From the NCBI RefSeq assembly GCF_034314165.1, contig NZ_JAVIWK010000001.1:4107001-4171000 (forward strand): a stretch of 64,000 bases of DNA. The letters run 5' to 3'. This document shows, in pieces, positions 8,572 through 18,051 of this stretch (the stretch's first letter is position 1; the number at the start of each line of letters is the position of its first letter). The notes beneath the pieces are model-generated. The model had not been told where the DNA came from, searched no databases, and saw only the letters and a list, made by a program, of their open reading frames with translations. A program made the position numbers and the translations under genes. This DNA is from Pseudomonas sp. Bout1. GTDB lineage: Bacteria; Pseudomonadota; Gammaproteobacteria; Pseudomonadales; Pseudomonadaceae.

Positions 8572-9276
8572 GTGATCAGCACCTCAACCGTCGTCAATTC
8601 AGTCGTAGAAAAACTGCGCGCCGCCCTGGCGCGGGGCCAGTGGCGGCGCGGCGAGATGCTGCCCGGCCAGCGTGAACTGGCCGAGCAAATGGGCATCAGC
8701 CGCCCAAGCCTGCGTGAAGCGGTGATCGTGCTCGAAACCCTCGGCCTGGTGCGCGCCATGCCTGGCAAGGGCGTGGTGGTGCTGGAAACCACCCTCAGCG
8801 AACCCCATGCCCAGGACAGCGGCGTGGCCGACGCCAGCCTCGAAGACATCCTGCAACTGCGCTACACCCTTGAGCCGTTTATCGTCGGTCTGGTGGCCCA
8901 ATCCATCAGCAGCAAGGAAGTCGGGCAACTGCGCCTGACCTTGATGGACATGCGCGAAGCCCTCGACGCCGGCGACAGCGAAGCCGGCATGAACGCCTAC
9001 ATCGCGTTCCACGAAGAGCTGTTCGCCCTGACGTCCAACCCGATCTTCCAGAACGTGGTGCAACAAACCAGCAACGCCCTCAAGCAAAGTGCCCAGGTGT
9101 TGCGCAACTCCCCCGAACACCTGGCGGAACGCTTGCAGGAAAACGACGCCGTGGTGCGCGCCATCCGCAACAAGAACAGCGCCCTGGCCAGCGCCGAAAT
9201 GCGCCGGCACATCCTGCAGGAAGGTTTGCGCATGGGCATTCGCCTGAACATCCCGGATGACCATCTGGGTAGCTGA
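8572..9276 (+). CDS. FadR-subfamily GntR transcriptional regulator
   Basis: 234-residue regulator with an N-terminal winged helix (LPGQRELAEQMGISRPSLREAVIVLETLGLV, about residues 25-55) and a C-terminal all-helical FCD ligand domain (about 90-225). The FCD metal ligands are visible as Asp in DILQLR, His in AFHEEL and His in MRRHI. It starts with GTG after a strong AAGGAGG site. It lies just downstream of the transporter and 17 bases before a second regulator of the same class. It probably represses the transporter operon and responds to a carboxylic acid; the ligand is unknown. Confidence 0.85.
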   Translation: MISTSTVVNSVVEKLRAALARGQWRRGEMLPGQRELAEQMGISRPSLREAVIVLETLGLVRAMPGKGVVVLETTLSEPHAQDSGVADASLEDILQLRYTLEPFIVGLVAQSISSKEVGQLRLTLMDMREALDAGDSEAGMNAYIAFHEELFALTSNPIFQNVVQQTSNALKQSAQVLRNSPEHLAERLQENDAVVRAIRNKNSALASAEMRRHILQEGLRMGIRLNIPDDHLGS

Positions 9277-9293
9277 CTTCCAGGAGACCGCGC

Positions 9294-9977
9294 ATGACCG
9301 CTCACGCCCTGCACACCCCGTTCCCCATTACGCCGTTGCGCCTGGTGGGCAAGCCGAAACTCTCGGTGGACGACATCTACCCGGCACTGTTCGACGCCAT
9401 TCTCGAGCAACGCATCGCCCCCGCCAGCCGTTTTACCGAGGAGAGCCTCGGGCAAAGTTTTGGTGTCAGCCGCAGCGTGATTCGCCGGGTGCTGGCGCGG
9501 CTGTCGCACCAGCAAGTGATCATCCTGCGGCCCAACCACCGCGCCCAGGTGGCGGCACCGGATGCACAACAGACCCAGCAGATTCTCGAGGCGCGGCGCC
9601 TGACGGAAATCACCGTGGTGCAGTTGGCGTGTGCCCAGGCGAAACCGGCGCAGATCCGGCAACTGCGGGAGTTGATCGCACGAGAGCGCGATTGCATCGA
9701 GCGTGACGAGCGCGGGCCGGCGATTCGGCTCTGCGGCGAGTTTCACCTGCAACTGGCAGCGATTGCGGGTAACGCGCCGCTGGCGCAGTTCCTCAACAGC
9801 CTGGTGCCGCTCACCTCATTGGCGATTGCGCAGTTTGAGGCCAAGGCCTGCACGTATTGCGCATGGCAGGAGCACATGGCGATTGTGGATGCGGTGGAGC
9901 AAGGCGATGCCGGCAAAGCCGTAGCCTTGATGACTCAACATCTGGACCATCTGGAAGCCAGGCTACTGATCACGTAG
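9294..9977 (+). CDS. GntR-family regulator with FCD domain (second of a tandem pair)
   Basis: 227-residue protein. The winged helix runs over about residues 25-80 (FTEESLGQSFGVSRSVIRRVLARLS) and is followed by an FCD-like helical domain with EFHLQLA and the terminal MTQHLDHLE. It differs clearly from the preceding FadR-type regulator, so it is not a recent duplicate. The good site AGGAGA precedes the ATG, and the 17-base gap indicates co-transcription. Its own TAG stop lies inside the long palindrome at 9973-10063. Ligand and targets are unknown. Confidence 0.8.
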   Translation: MTAHALHTPFPITPLRLVGKPKLSVDDIYPALFDAILEQRIAPASRFTEESLGQSFGVSRSVIRRVLARLSHQQVIILRPNHRAQVAAPDAQQTQQILEARRLTEITVVQLACAQAKPAQIRQLRELIARERDCIERDERGPAIRLCGEFHLQLAAIAGNAPLAQFLNSLVPLTSLAIAQFEAKACTYCAWQEHMAIVDAVEQGDAGKAVALMTQHLDHLEARLLIT

Positions 9978-10063
9978 CAGCTGTCGAGCCTTGGCGAGGC
10001 TGCGTCGGCGGTGTGTCTGATACACCGCAAACGCAGCCTCGCCAAGGCTCGACAGCTGCTACG
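9973..10063. repeat. 91-bp palindrome with perfect 33-bp arms
   Basis: Arms 9973-10005 and 10031-10063 are exact reverse complements. Within the 25-base centre GCGGTGT and ACACCGC also pair. The core (GTAGCAGCTGTCGAGCCTTG) differs from the REP families elsewhere in the window. The left arm contains the stop codon of the upstream regulator (9975-9977). The structure is REPIN-like. Confidence 0.85.
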
Positions 10064-10090
10064 CAGAGCCAACCCTGTAATGGCGCACAC

Positions 10091-10124
10091 AAAAAAGCCC
10101 GGTATCTTTCGATACCGGGCTTTT
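10091..10124. terminator. bidirectional rho-independent terminator
   Basis: A 14-bp stem, AAAAGCCCGGTATC / GATACCGGGCTTTT, with a four-base loop is flanked by A and T runs on both sides. It lies between the convergent GntR gene and gdhB and can end transcription in both directions. Confidence 0.9.
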
Positions 10125-10148
10125 GGTTTTACCGCTCAATCAAGCCGG

Positions 10149-13100
10149 TTACAGCACCGATTGACCGCTCAACGCCAGGTCCAGCAGCTCACGGTTGGCC
10201 ACCGCGTACATGGCGTAGTCCGTGCCGACCGCTGCACGAATCTCAACCATCATGGCGCGCCAGCGATCAGCCATATCCTGGTGCTGCTCAAGCCACAGGG
10301 CCACGCGGGCTTCCATGTCTTCTGGGGCGTCGGCCATTTGCAGGACAGAAATGGTGATCGCCCGTTGCTGCCAGTCCACATCGTCGCGGAAGGCTTCGCG
10401 GGCCTGGGCCTGCCAGTTGTTGCCCACGGGCAGGCTGCTGATTTGCTGCAGGTACCACGGCAAGTCCAGGGCGCTGCCGACAGCGAAGTAAGCCTTCGCA
10501 ACGTCTGCCGCACTTTGGCCGGTCACGTCGGCGGCTTCGATGATCGGCAGCAGGGTGTACAGGTGGGTCGTGCCTGCAACCATGCGCGCCAACAACTCTG
10601 GCACACCGGCTTCGACGTAAGCCTGGTAACGGTTCTGCCAGCCTTCGCGGGTCGGACCTTCCAGCAGTTCGTCGAGCTTGAGGCCCAGCGCGGCAAGGTG
10701 CGGACCGAAATGCGCAACATCGCGCCCGGCGTCCTGCTCGTTGCGACGGCTGCGCAGGAACCAGCGCGTGGCACGACGGCCCAGGCGCATCAGCTCATCC
10801 ATCAGCTCCAGTTGCACGTCGGCCGACACCTGGTGGTCCAGGGCTTCGATCTGACGGAACCAGTGCGGGAGGTGGAAGATGTCACGCACGATCACGTAGG
10901 CGCCCGCCACGTTCGCCGGGCTCATGCCGGTGGACTCTTTGAGCCGCTGAACGAAGGTGATGCCCATGTGGTTGACCAGGTCGTTGGCGATCTGGGTGCT
11001 GACGATCTCGCGCTTCAGACGGTGGCGACGCATGGCTTCGGAGAACTTGGCCACCAGGCTCGGCGGGAAAGCGGTCTCCATGTCACGGGTCAGGTAGTCG
11101 TCATCCGGCACCAGGGATTTGAGCAGCGCTTCCTTGAGGTCGATCTTGCTGTAGGAGATCAGTACCGACAGCTCCGGACGGGTCAGGCCCTTGCCCGCGG
11201 CGGCGCGCTCGTTGAGCTGCTCCTCGGTCGGCAGGTACTCGATGGCGCGGTCCAACTTGCCGCGGCCTTCCAGGTCGCTCATCAGGCGCTTGTACTCGGC
11301 AACACGCTCAAATGCTTTGCGGGTAGCCAGGGACAGGGCCTGGGTTTGCTTGTAGTTGTTGCCCAACACCAGGCTGCCGACTTCGTCGGTCATGCTCGCC
11401 AGCAACTGGTTGCGTTGCTTGTCGGTCATGTCGCCAGCCTGCACCACTTCGTTGAGCAGGATCTTGATGTTCACTTCGTGGTCGGAGCAATCCACACCAC
11501 CGGCGTTGTCGATGAAGTCGGTGTTGGAACCGCCGCCATTGAGGCCGAACTCCACACGGCCCAACTGGGTCATGCCGAGGTTACCGCCCTCGCCCACCAC
11601 CTTGCAGCGCAGCTCGTTGCCGTTGACGCGCAGGGCGTCGTTGGCCTTGTCGCCCACATCGGCGTGGCTTTCGGTGCTGGCCTTGACGTAGGTACCGATG
11701 CCGCCGTTCCACAACAGGTCTACCGGTGCCTTGAGCAAGGCGTTCAGCAGTTCGGTCGGGGTCAGCTTGTCGGCCTGGATGTCGAAGCGTTCTTTCATCT
11801 GTGGCGAGATGGCAATGCTCTTCGCGCTGCGCGAGAAGATACCGCCGCCTTCGGACATGATGCTGGTGTCGTAGTCGGTCCAGGACGAACGCGGCAGGTC
11901 GAACAGGCGCTGGCGTTCAGCGAAGCTGTTGGCCGGGGTCGGGTTTGGATCGATGAAGATGTGCAGGTGGTTGAAGGCCGCGACCAGTTGCAGCGTGTCG
12001 GACATCAACAGGCCGTTACCGAACACGTCGCCGGCCATGTCGCCCACGCCCACTACAGTGATGCTGTCTTGCTGGACGTTGATGCCGCGCTCACGGAAGT
12101 GGCGCTGCACGCCCACCCACGCGCCCTTGGCGGTGATGCCCATTTTCTTGTGGTCGTAACCGGCAGAACCACCGGAGGCGAACGCGTCACCCAGCCAAAA
12201 ACCGTAGTCGATGGCAATACCGTTGGCGATGTCGGAGAAGGTCGCAGTGCCCTTGTCCGCCGCAACAACCAGGTACGGGTCGTCGTTGTCGTGGCGCACC
12301 ACGTTCAACGGTGGCACCAGGGCGCCGTCTTTCAGGTTGTCGGTGATGTCCAACAGGCCCGAAATGAAGATGCGGTAGCAGGCGATGCCTTCGGCCGCGA
12401 TCTCGTCCCGACCGCCGCCCAATGGCAGGCGACGCGGCAGGAAGCCGCCCTTGGCGCCCACCGGCACGATCACCGAGTTCTTCACTTGCTGGGCTTTTAC
12501 CAGGCCGAGCACTTCGGTACGGAAGTCTTCTTCACGGTCAGACCAGCGCAGGCCGCCGCGAGCGACGTTGCCAAAGCGCAGGTGCACGCCTTCAACCCGT
12601 GGCGAGTAGACGAAGATTTCAAACTTCGGCACTGGCTTGGGCAATTCAGGAATTGCATGCGGGTTGAACTTGAAGCTGAAGTACGACTTGTTCTGACCGT
12701 TGGCGTCTGCCTGGTAGAAGTTGGTCCGCAAGGTGGCCTTGATCAGGTCCAGGTAGCGACGCAGGATGCGGTCTTCGTTGAGCACCTGAACGTCGTCCAG
12801 GGCCGTGAGAATCGCTTGCTCCAGACGTTGCTGCTTGTCTTCGAGGTCTTCGGCGGTGAGCTTGCGCGCCAGGTAGAAACGGGTCTTGAACAACCGGGTC
12901 AACTCGCGAGCGATGTCGGTGTGGTTGTTCAGGGTGCTGGCGATGTAACCCAGGTCAAAGCCCAGGCGAATCTGCTTCAGGTAACGGGCGTAGGCACGCA
13001 GCAGCGCCACATCGCGCCATGGCAGGCCGGCAGTCAGCACCAGGCGGTTGAACGCATCGTTCTCGGCATCGCCATTGACGATGTGCACGAACGCGTCCTG

Positions 13101-15008
13101 CAGGGTGTCGTTGAGCTGCTGGATGTCGAGGTTCAGGCCTTCGGCGGCGGTGAACGCGAAATCGTGAATCCAGAACTCGCGACCGTTGGCATGACGCAGG
13201 CGATACGGGAATTCACCCAGTACGCGCAGGCCGAGGTTTTCCAGGATCGGCAATACATCGGACAACGCCAGCGGGGTGTCGGCGTGATACAGCTTGCAAT
13301 GCAGCTCGCGCTGGCCGGAGACCTGGCCCAGCGGCTGGTAGAAGCTCATCACCAGCGGGTTGGCTTCGGTGAGGCTGAGCAAGTGCTGCATGTCGACCAC
13401 GGCCGAATGCGCCGCGAAACGCTCGCGGTAGCCGGCCGGGAAGCCTTTCGGGAAATCCGCCAGCACGTTGGTGCCATGGGCTTCGCCGAAGCTTTCCACC
13501 ACCAGGCTGGAATAGTCGTCCTGCCAGCTGCGGCAAGCCTGCACCACTTCTTTTTCCAGTTGCAGCGGGTCGATGTCCAGGCGGTTCTTCGGGTCTACCC
13601 GCAGGATCAACTGGACACGAGCCAGTACGGATTCGGAGAAGAACGTCCAGAATTCGCAGTCCGAGGCTTTAAGGCGATCCATCAATACTTGCTGGATTTT
13701 CTGGCGCACTTCGGTGGAATAGATGTCGCGCGGCACATAGGCCAGGCAGTAGCAGAAGCGGCCGTACGGGTCTTTGCGCAGGAACACGCGGATCTTGTTG
13801 CGTTCCTGGATCTGCACGATCGACATCACGGTGCTGAACAGTTCGTCCACCGGGGTCTGGAACAGATCATCACGGGGCAGCACCTCGACCACCTGGGCCA
13901 GTTCCTTGCCCAAGTGCGCCTTGGCCTGGAAGCCCGAGCGACGCTCGATTTCCGCAACCTTGCGACGGATATACGGGATCACCCGTACGCTTTCGCCGTA
14001 CACCGAAGAGGTGTAGAGGCCCATGAAGCGGCATTCCTTGACGACCTTGCCGTTGGCATCGATCTGGCGGATCGACACGTAGTCCGGGTAGGCCGGGCGG
14101 TGCACGCGGCTTGGGTGAGCGGCCTTGGCGAACGACAGCACAGCCGGTTCACGCAGGTAGTTCACTGCGTAGTCTTCGATGCGCAGGTCATCGGCGGTGA
14201 GGCCGGGGCGCAGCAGCTTGGTCAGACCGAGGAACGAGTTGGCGTCATATTCAATATGGCCGCCGTCCGCCTCGTCACGTACCACAAACTCTTCATAGCC
14301 GAGGAAGGTGAAGTGGTTGCCCACCAGCCATTCCAGGAAGCTCTTGATCTCGGCTTTTTCTTCGCCGTCGATCACGTACGAGCTGGTGTCGATACCGGCC
14401 AGCAGTTCCTGGACCTTGGCCTTCATCGGTTCGAAATCGGCGACAGCAACGCGCACTTCGCCCAGCACCTGCTCAAGTTCCTTGCTCAGGACATTCAGCT
14501 CGGCGGCGTTGGCGCAGCGGTCGATTTCCAGGTACATCAGCGATTCTTGCTGAACATCGTCGCCCTGGGTGCCTTTGGTCAGGATTTCCAGCAACTCGCC
14601 CTTCTTGCCGCGACGCACGCTGAGGACGGTAGTTTGCAGGGTGTGGATGCTGTAGCCACGGCGGTTCAGCTCGGTACGCACCGAGTCCACCAGAAATGGC
14701 AGGTCATGGTGCAGCACTTCGACCGCGGTGTGGGTCGATTGCCAGCCGTGACGTTCGTAATCGGGGTTGTAGACCCGCACTTGCGGTTGGGTGTGATCAA
14801 AGCGCTCAAGCAGGCGCCAGGCAGACAGGGTGCAACCGGCCAGGTCGGACAAGCGACGCTGGGTCAGTTCATCCAGGGAAATAATGCCGAAAAATTGTTC
14901 AGCGAACAGCGCCACTTGTGGCAGTGCCTGTTCACTGATGTGCTGCGCCAGTGCCGCTTGCAGTTGGTGCTGGAAGTCGGCTTTGCTGGCTGCGGTGAAG
15001 AACGCCAT
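10149..15008 (-). CDS. gdhB: NAD-specific glutamate dehydrogenase, 180-kDa class
   Basis: 1,619-residue cytoplasmic enzyme that oxidatively deaminates glutamate to 2-oxoglutarate with NAD+, feeding amino-acid carbon into the TCA cycle. The length and N-terminus (MAFFTAASKADFQHQL) match the large Pseudomonas class. About 700 regulatory N-terminal residues precede the catalytic core. The core carries the substrate Lys region VPVGAKGGFLPR (about residue 855), RGGLRWSDREEDFRTEV and the dinucleotide loop GVGDMAGDVFGNGLL (about 995). A GGAGTACC site precedes the start. The gene is monocistronic with its own terminator. No frameshift is seen over its 4.8 kb. Confidence 0.95.
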   Translation of the reverse strand: MAFFTAASKADFQHQLQAALAQHISEQALPQVALFAEQFFGIISLDELTQRRLSDLAGCTLSAWRLLERFDHTQPQVRVYNPDYERHGWQSTHTAVEVLHHDLPFLVDSVRTELNRRGYSIHTLQTTVLSVRRGKKGELLEILTKGTQGDDVQQESLMYLEIDRCANAAELNVLSKELEQVLGEVRVAVADFEPMKAKVQELLAGIDTSSYVIDGEEKAEIKSFLEWLVGNHFTFLGYEEFVVRDEADGGHIEYDANSFLGLTKLLRPGLTADDLRIEDYAVNYLREPAVLSFAKAAHPSRVHRPAYPDYVSIRQIDANGKVVKECRFMGLYTSSVYGESVRVIPYIRRKVAEIERRSGFQAKAHLGKELAQVVEVLPRDDLFQTPVDELFSTVMSIVQIQERNKIRVFLRKDPYGRFCYCLAYVPRDIYSTEVRQKIQQVLMDRLKASDCEFWTFFSESVLARVQLILRVDPKNRLDIDPLQLEKEVVQACRSWQDDYSSLVVESFGEAHGTNVLADFPKGFPAGYRERFAAHSAVVDMQHLLSLTEANPLVMSFYQPLGQVSGQRELHCKLYHADTPLALSDVLPILENLGLRVLGEFPYRLRHANGREFWIHDFAFTAAEGLNLDIQQLNDTLQDAFVHIVNGDAENDAFNRLVLTAGLPWRDVALLRAYARYLKQIRLGFDLGYIASTLNNHTDIARELTRLFKTRFYLARKLTAEDLEDKQQRLEQAILTALDDVQVLNEDRILRRYLDLIKATLRTNFYQADANGQNKSYFSFKFNPHAIPELPKPVPKFEIFVYSPRVEGVHLRFGNVARGGLRWSDREEDFRTEVLGLVKAQQVKNSVIVPVGAKGGFLPRRLPLGGGRDEIAAEGIACYRIFISGLLDITDNLKDGALVPPLNVVRHDNDDPYLVVAADKGTATFSDIANGIAIDYGFWLGDAFASGGSAGYDHKKMGITAKGAWVGVQRHFRERGINVQQDSITVVGVGDMAGDVFGNGLLMSDTLQLVAAFNHLHIFIDPNPTPANSFAERQRLFDLPRSSWTDYDTSIMSEGGGIFSRSAKSIAISPQMKERFDIQADKLTPTELLNALLKAPVDLLWNGGIGTYVKASTESHADVGDKANDALRVNGNELRCKVVGEGGNLGMTQLGRVEFGLNGGGSNTDFIDNAGGVDCSDHEVNIKILLNEVVQAGDMTDKQRNQLLASMTDEVGSLVLGNNYKQTQALSLATRKAFERVAEYKRLMSDLEGRGKLDRAIEYLPTEEQLNERAAAGKGLTRPELSVLISYSKIDLKEALLKSLVPDDDYLTRDMETAFPPSLVAKFSEAMRRHRLKREIVSTQIANDLVNHMGITFVQRLKESTGMSPANVAGAYVIVRDIFHLPHWFRQIEALDHQVSADVQLELMDELMRLGRRATRWFLRSRRNEQDAGRDVAHFGPHLAALGLKLDELLEGPTREGWQNRYQAYVEAGVPELLARMVAGTTHLYTLLPIIEAADVTGQSAADVAKAYFAVGSALDLPWYLQQISSLPVGNNWQAQAREAFRDDVDWQQRAITISVLQMADAPEDMEARVALWLEQHQDMADRWRAMMVEIRAAVGTDYAMYAVANRELLDLALSGQSVL

Positions 15009-15477
15009 CTGTGGTACTCCGCTTGGGCTTGTTATTGATGGAAGCGTCGCGTGTTATCCCCTTACGGGGAGACCGTCAGCTCTGTTCGCGGTCTACAGTA
15101 ACGAATTCAGAGCGACAGGTGGGTGAAGCTGGACAAGACAATGAGGTCACATTCAACTTCCATAAGACGCGCACCTTGCCAGGTGACGGTACGACGGGCA
15201 GGTCAGACTCCCGGCAGAGGCACATCCGTTGCGCAGCTTAACGAGTGTAGGAAGCAGGCTGCTTGCGACGCTGCGACATATTCGGTCATCGGCACGCTGC
15301 TGGCGGGTTGCGACTTGGGCAACCGGGTGTTTTCAGACAAATCCCGGGGCGCCGAGTACCAGAAATGACCGATACAGCCCGCCAGGTCATGCCATAAGGT
15401 CTGACACACGATGCAGCACAAAATTCGCCGCGATGGCACAATTGCCCTGCTTCGCCCTCCCCCAGACAGGATTAACC
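15009..15477. other. intergenic region between divergent gdhB and a small gene
   Basis: About 470 bases hold the promoters of two divergent genes. Frames here lack ribosome sites and recognisable content, including the upstream extension of the 15478 gene. I see no repeat or strong hairpin. Confidence 0.4.
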
Positions 15478-15834
15478 ATGCCATTGCAACTCACCACCGC
15501 CCACCTGATCGTCAACCCGTGCGATGACGAAGAAGACAACATGGCCATGCTCTGCTGCCACGGTGACAAGGGCGAGATGTTCATGGTCAGCCGTTATCCG
15601 GATGAGGACGAGGTGGAAATCACCTGGGATTACGAGCCGTCGACCCTGGACGGGCTCAAGATCACTCTGGGCGCCACGACTTTGCTCGTGGAGATTGGTG
15701 CGGCGGACGCCGATGCGCTGGGTGGCAACGACCATCTGGAAATCACCCACGGCACCGCCGAGTCGGACCTGGCCGAAGTGGAAGAAACCCTGCAGAACAT
15801 TCTCAAGGGCACCGGAACCTATATCCGGATCTAG
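15478..15834 (+). CDS. conserved small acidic hypothetical protein
   Basis: 118-residue acidic protein beginning MPLQLTTAHLIVNPCDDEEDN, without signal peptide or membrane segment. I do not recognise a domain. The pattern of short beta strands with many Asp/Glu (about 20-110) suggests a small cytoplasmic beta-rich fold. An in-frame extension reaches back to 15229, but this ATG is preferred: it follows ACAGGATT, and the upstream part has non-coding character. The gene stands alone between gdhB and a REP-like palindrome. Confidence 0.65.
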   Translation: MPLQLTTAHLIVNPCDDEEDNMAMLCCHGDKGEMFMVSRYPDEDEVEITWDYEPSTLDGLKITLGATTLLVEIGAADADALGGNDHLEITHGTAESDLAEVEETLQNILKGTGTYIRI

Positions 15835-15851
15835 CCGCCAAAACCTATCAA

Positions 15852-15983
15852 TGTGGTGAGGGAGCTTGCTCCCGCTGGGCTGCGAAGCGGCCCCAAACCA
15901 GCCGACTGCGCTCTGCCTGGAAAAACTTGGCAGCCTTGTTGGGGCTGCTGCGCAGCCCAGCGGGAGCAAGCTCCCTCGCCACA
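15852..15983. repeat. REPIN-like palindrome, family C (TGTGGTGAGGGAGCTTGCTCCC)
   Basis: Two inverted units of about 45 bases. The left begins TGTGGTGAGGGAGCTTGCTC with CCCGCTGGGCTGCG next; the right is the near-exact reverse complement ending GCTCCCTCGCCACA. The core differs from families A and B. It sits between the small acidic gene and the MoxR operon. Confidence 0.85.
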
Positions 15984-16153
15984 AAGACCACAAAGGTAAG
16001 TGCCAGCCGGCAAAAACCTCGGATATTTCCCACATTTCCCAAAAAATACCCCCCGCGCCGTTAGTCGTCAGCCCCTGCGATGCATTAAAGTAACGCCCCC
16101 AGGCTTGGCATTTTTCACAACGCCCAGTCTCACCTCTCCAGGAACCGTCACCG

Positions 16154-17113
16154 ATGGAACATCGTGAAGCGCTGCTTGCGCTGCGAACCTTTCTTTCAAC
16201 GCAGATTCTCGGCCAGGAAAAACTCATCGAGCGCTTGCTCATTGCCCTGCTTGCCGATGGCCACATGCTGGTTGAAGGCGCTCCCGGCCTGGCCAAGACC
16301 AAGGCCATCAAGGAGCTTGCCGAAGGGATCGAAGCACAGTTCCATCGCATCCAGTTCACCCCCGACCTGCTGCCTGCCGACATCACCGGCACCGAGATCT
16401 ATCGCCCGGAAACCGGCAGCTTCGTGTTCCAGCAAGGCCCGATCTTCCACAACCTGGTGCTGGCGGACGAAATCAACCGCGCCCCGGCCAAGGTGCAATC
16501 CGCATTGCTCGAAGCCATGGCCGAACGCCAAGTCAGTGTAGGGCGCAGCACTTACGAGCTGTCGCCACTGTTTCTGGTGATGGCCACGCAAAACCCAATC
16601 GAGCAGGAAGGCACCTACCCGCTGCCCGAAGCCCAACTCGACCGCTTCCTGATGCACGTAAAAATCGGCTTCCCCGATGCCGCCGTCGAGCGCCGCATTC
16701 TGCAGCAAGCCCGTGGCGAGGCGCTCAACGGCGAGACCAAGCCCGAGCGCCGGGTCAGCCAGCAGGCGATCTTTGCCGCGCGCAAGGAAATCCTCGGCCT
16801 GTACATGGCCGACGCGGTAGAGGAATACCTGGTGCAACTGGTCATGGCCACCCGCACCCCGGCCAAGTTCGACCCGGAAATGGCCGAGTGGATTGCCTAT
16901 GGCGCCAGCCCCCGTGGCTCGATTGCGCTGGACCGCTGCGCCCGGGCCCACGCCTGGCTGGCCGGTCGCGACTTCGTCAGCCCGGAAGACATCCAGGCGG
17001 TGCTGTTCGACGTGCTGCGCCACCGCATCATTCTGTCGTTCGAGGCCGAAGCGGCCGGCATCGACCAGGACCGCGTGGTGCAACGCATTCTCGACGTCGT
17101 TGCCGTCGCTTGA
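16154..17113 (+). CDS. MoxR-family AAA+ ATPase
   Basis: 319-residue AAA_3 chaperone-like ATPase. Walker A is EGAPGLAKTKA (about residue 39), Walker B is LVLADEINRAPAKVQ (about 107), and the sensor region is MATQNPIEQEGTYPLPEAQLDRF (about 140-162). MoxR proteins assemble or activate von Willebrand-factor-A partners; two VWA proteins and a DUF58 protein follow. First gene of a six-gene operon. The next start is only five bases beyond this stop, which suggests translational coupling. Confidence 0.9.
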   Translation: MEHREALLALRTFLSTQILGQEKLIERLLIALLADGHMLVEGAPGLAKTKAIKELAEGIEAQFHRIQFTPDLLPADITGTEIYRPETGSFVFQQGPIFHNLVLADEINRAPAKVQSALLEAMAERQVSVGRSTYELSPLFLVMATQNPIEQEGTYPLPEAQLDRFLMHVKIGFPDAAVERRILQQARGEALNGETKPERRVSQQAIFAARKEILGLYMADAVEEYLVQLVMATRTPAKFDPEMAEWIAYGASPRGSIALDRCARAHAWLAGRDFVSPEDIQAVLFDVLRHRIILSFEAEAAGIDQDRVVQRILDVVAVA

Positions 17114-17118
17114 CGCCC

Positions 17119-18051
17119 ATGAACGCTGGCGATGGAACCCGTATCACCCTGAGCGAATTGATCGAGATGCGCCATCGCGTGCGGGAAGTGCAGCTGTTTT
17201 CCACGCCGAGCCAGCGCAGCCCGCTGATCGGCCTGCACCACTCCAAACTGCGCGGGCGCGGGGTCGACTTCGACCAGGTGCGGGTGTATCAGGCCGGCGA
17301 CGATGTACGCACCATCGACTGGCGCGTCACCGCACGTACCCAGGAGCCGCACACCAAGCTGTTCCATGAAGAGCGCGAACGGCCGATCTTCATTATGGTG
17401 GAACAAAGCTGCCGGTTGTTTTTCGGCTCGGGGCAGATGTTCAAGTCGGTACTGGCGGCCCAGGCGGCAAGCCTGATCGGTTGGGCGGCGCTCGGCCACA
17501 ATGACCGGGTTGGCGGCCTGGTGTTCGGCGACAGCGAGCACTACGAAATCAAACCCCGGCGCAGCAAGCAAAGCCTGCTGCAATTGCTCAACCGGCTGGT
17601 GCGGGTCAACCAGAGCCTCAACACCGAACGCCGCCCCGAAGCCGACGCCCTCGGCATGGCCTTGCGCCGCGCCCGGGAAGTACTGCGCCCGGGTAGCCTG
17701 GTGATTGTGATCTGCGATGAACGCGCCCTGACCGAAGGCGCCGAGCAACAGTTGAGCCTGCTGTCGCGGCATTGCGACCTGCTGCTATTGCCCGTGTCCG
17801 ACCCGCTGGACCATGCCCTGCCCGCCGCCGGGCTGCTGCGCTTCACAGAACGCGGCGCACAGCTTGAGTTGGACACCCTGAACTTCGACCTGCGCCAAGC
17901 CTACAAGGCCCAGGCCGAGGCCCGCAGCGCGCGCTGGGAATTGCTCGCGCAAAAGCTGCGCGTGCTGTTGATGCCCTTGAGTACTCAGGGTGAAATGGTT
18001 GAGCAACTGCGCGAATACCTGAACCCGCAACGCCCGGTTAAAAAGCAATGA
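17119..18051 (+). CDS. DUF58 domain-containing protein
   Basis: 310-residue protein with the DUF58 signature GVDFDQVRVYQAGDDVRTIDWRVTAR (about 52-77) followed by a degenerate VWA-like half. This family always travels with MoxR ATPases and VWA proteins and probably couples the ATPase to its partners. The ATG at 17119 lies just after the moxR stop with no separate ribosome site; longer in-frame starts would overlap moxR deeply and are not credible. Its final ATGA is shared with the next gene. Confidence 0.85.
   Translation: MNAGDGTRITLSELIEMRHRVREVQLFSTPSQRSPLIGLHHSKLRGRGVDFDQVRVYQAGDDVRTIDWRVTARTQEPHTKLFHEERERPIFIMVEQSCRLFFGSGQMFKSVLAAQAASLIGWAALGHNDRVGGLVFGDSEHYEIKPRRSKQSLLQLLNRLVRVNQSLNTERRPEADALGMALRRAREVLRPGSLVIVICDERALTEGAEQQLSLLSRHCDLLLLPVSDPLDHALPAAGLLRFTERGAQLELDTLNFDLRQAYKAQAEARSARWELLAQKLRVLLMPLSTQGEMVEQLREYLNPQRPVKKQ

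Noticed and set aside
10011..15038. 1,675-codon plus-strand open frame
   Set aside because: Antisense shadow of gdhB caused by GC-rich codon use; the minus-strand protein is a clear full-length glutamate dehydrogenase.
15852..15983. CRISPR-like or phage attachment repeat
   Set aside because: It is an inverted, not directly repeated, structure of REPIN type with no spacers or integrase nearby.
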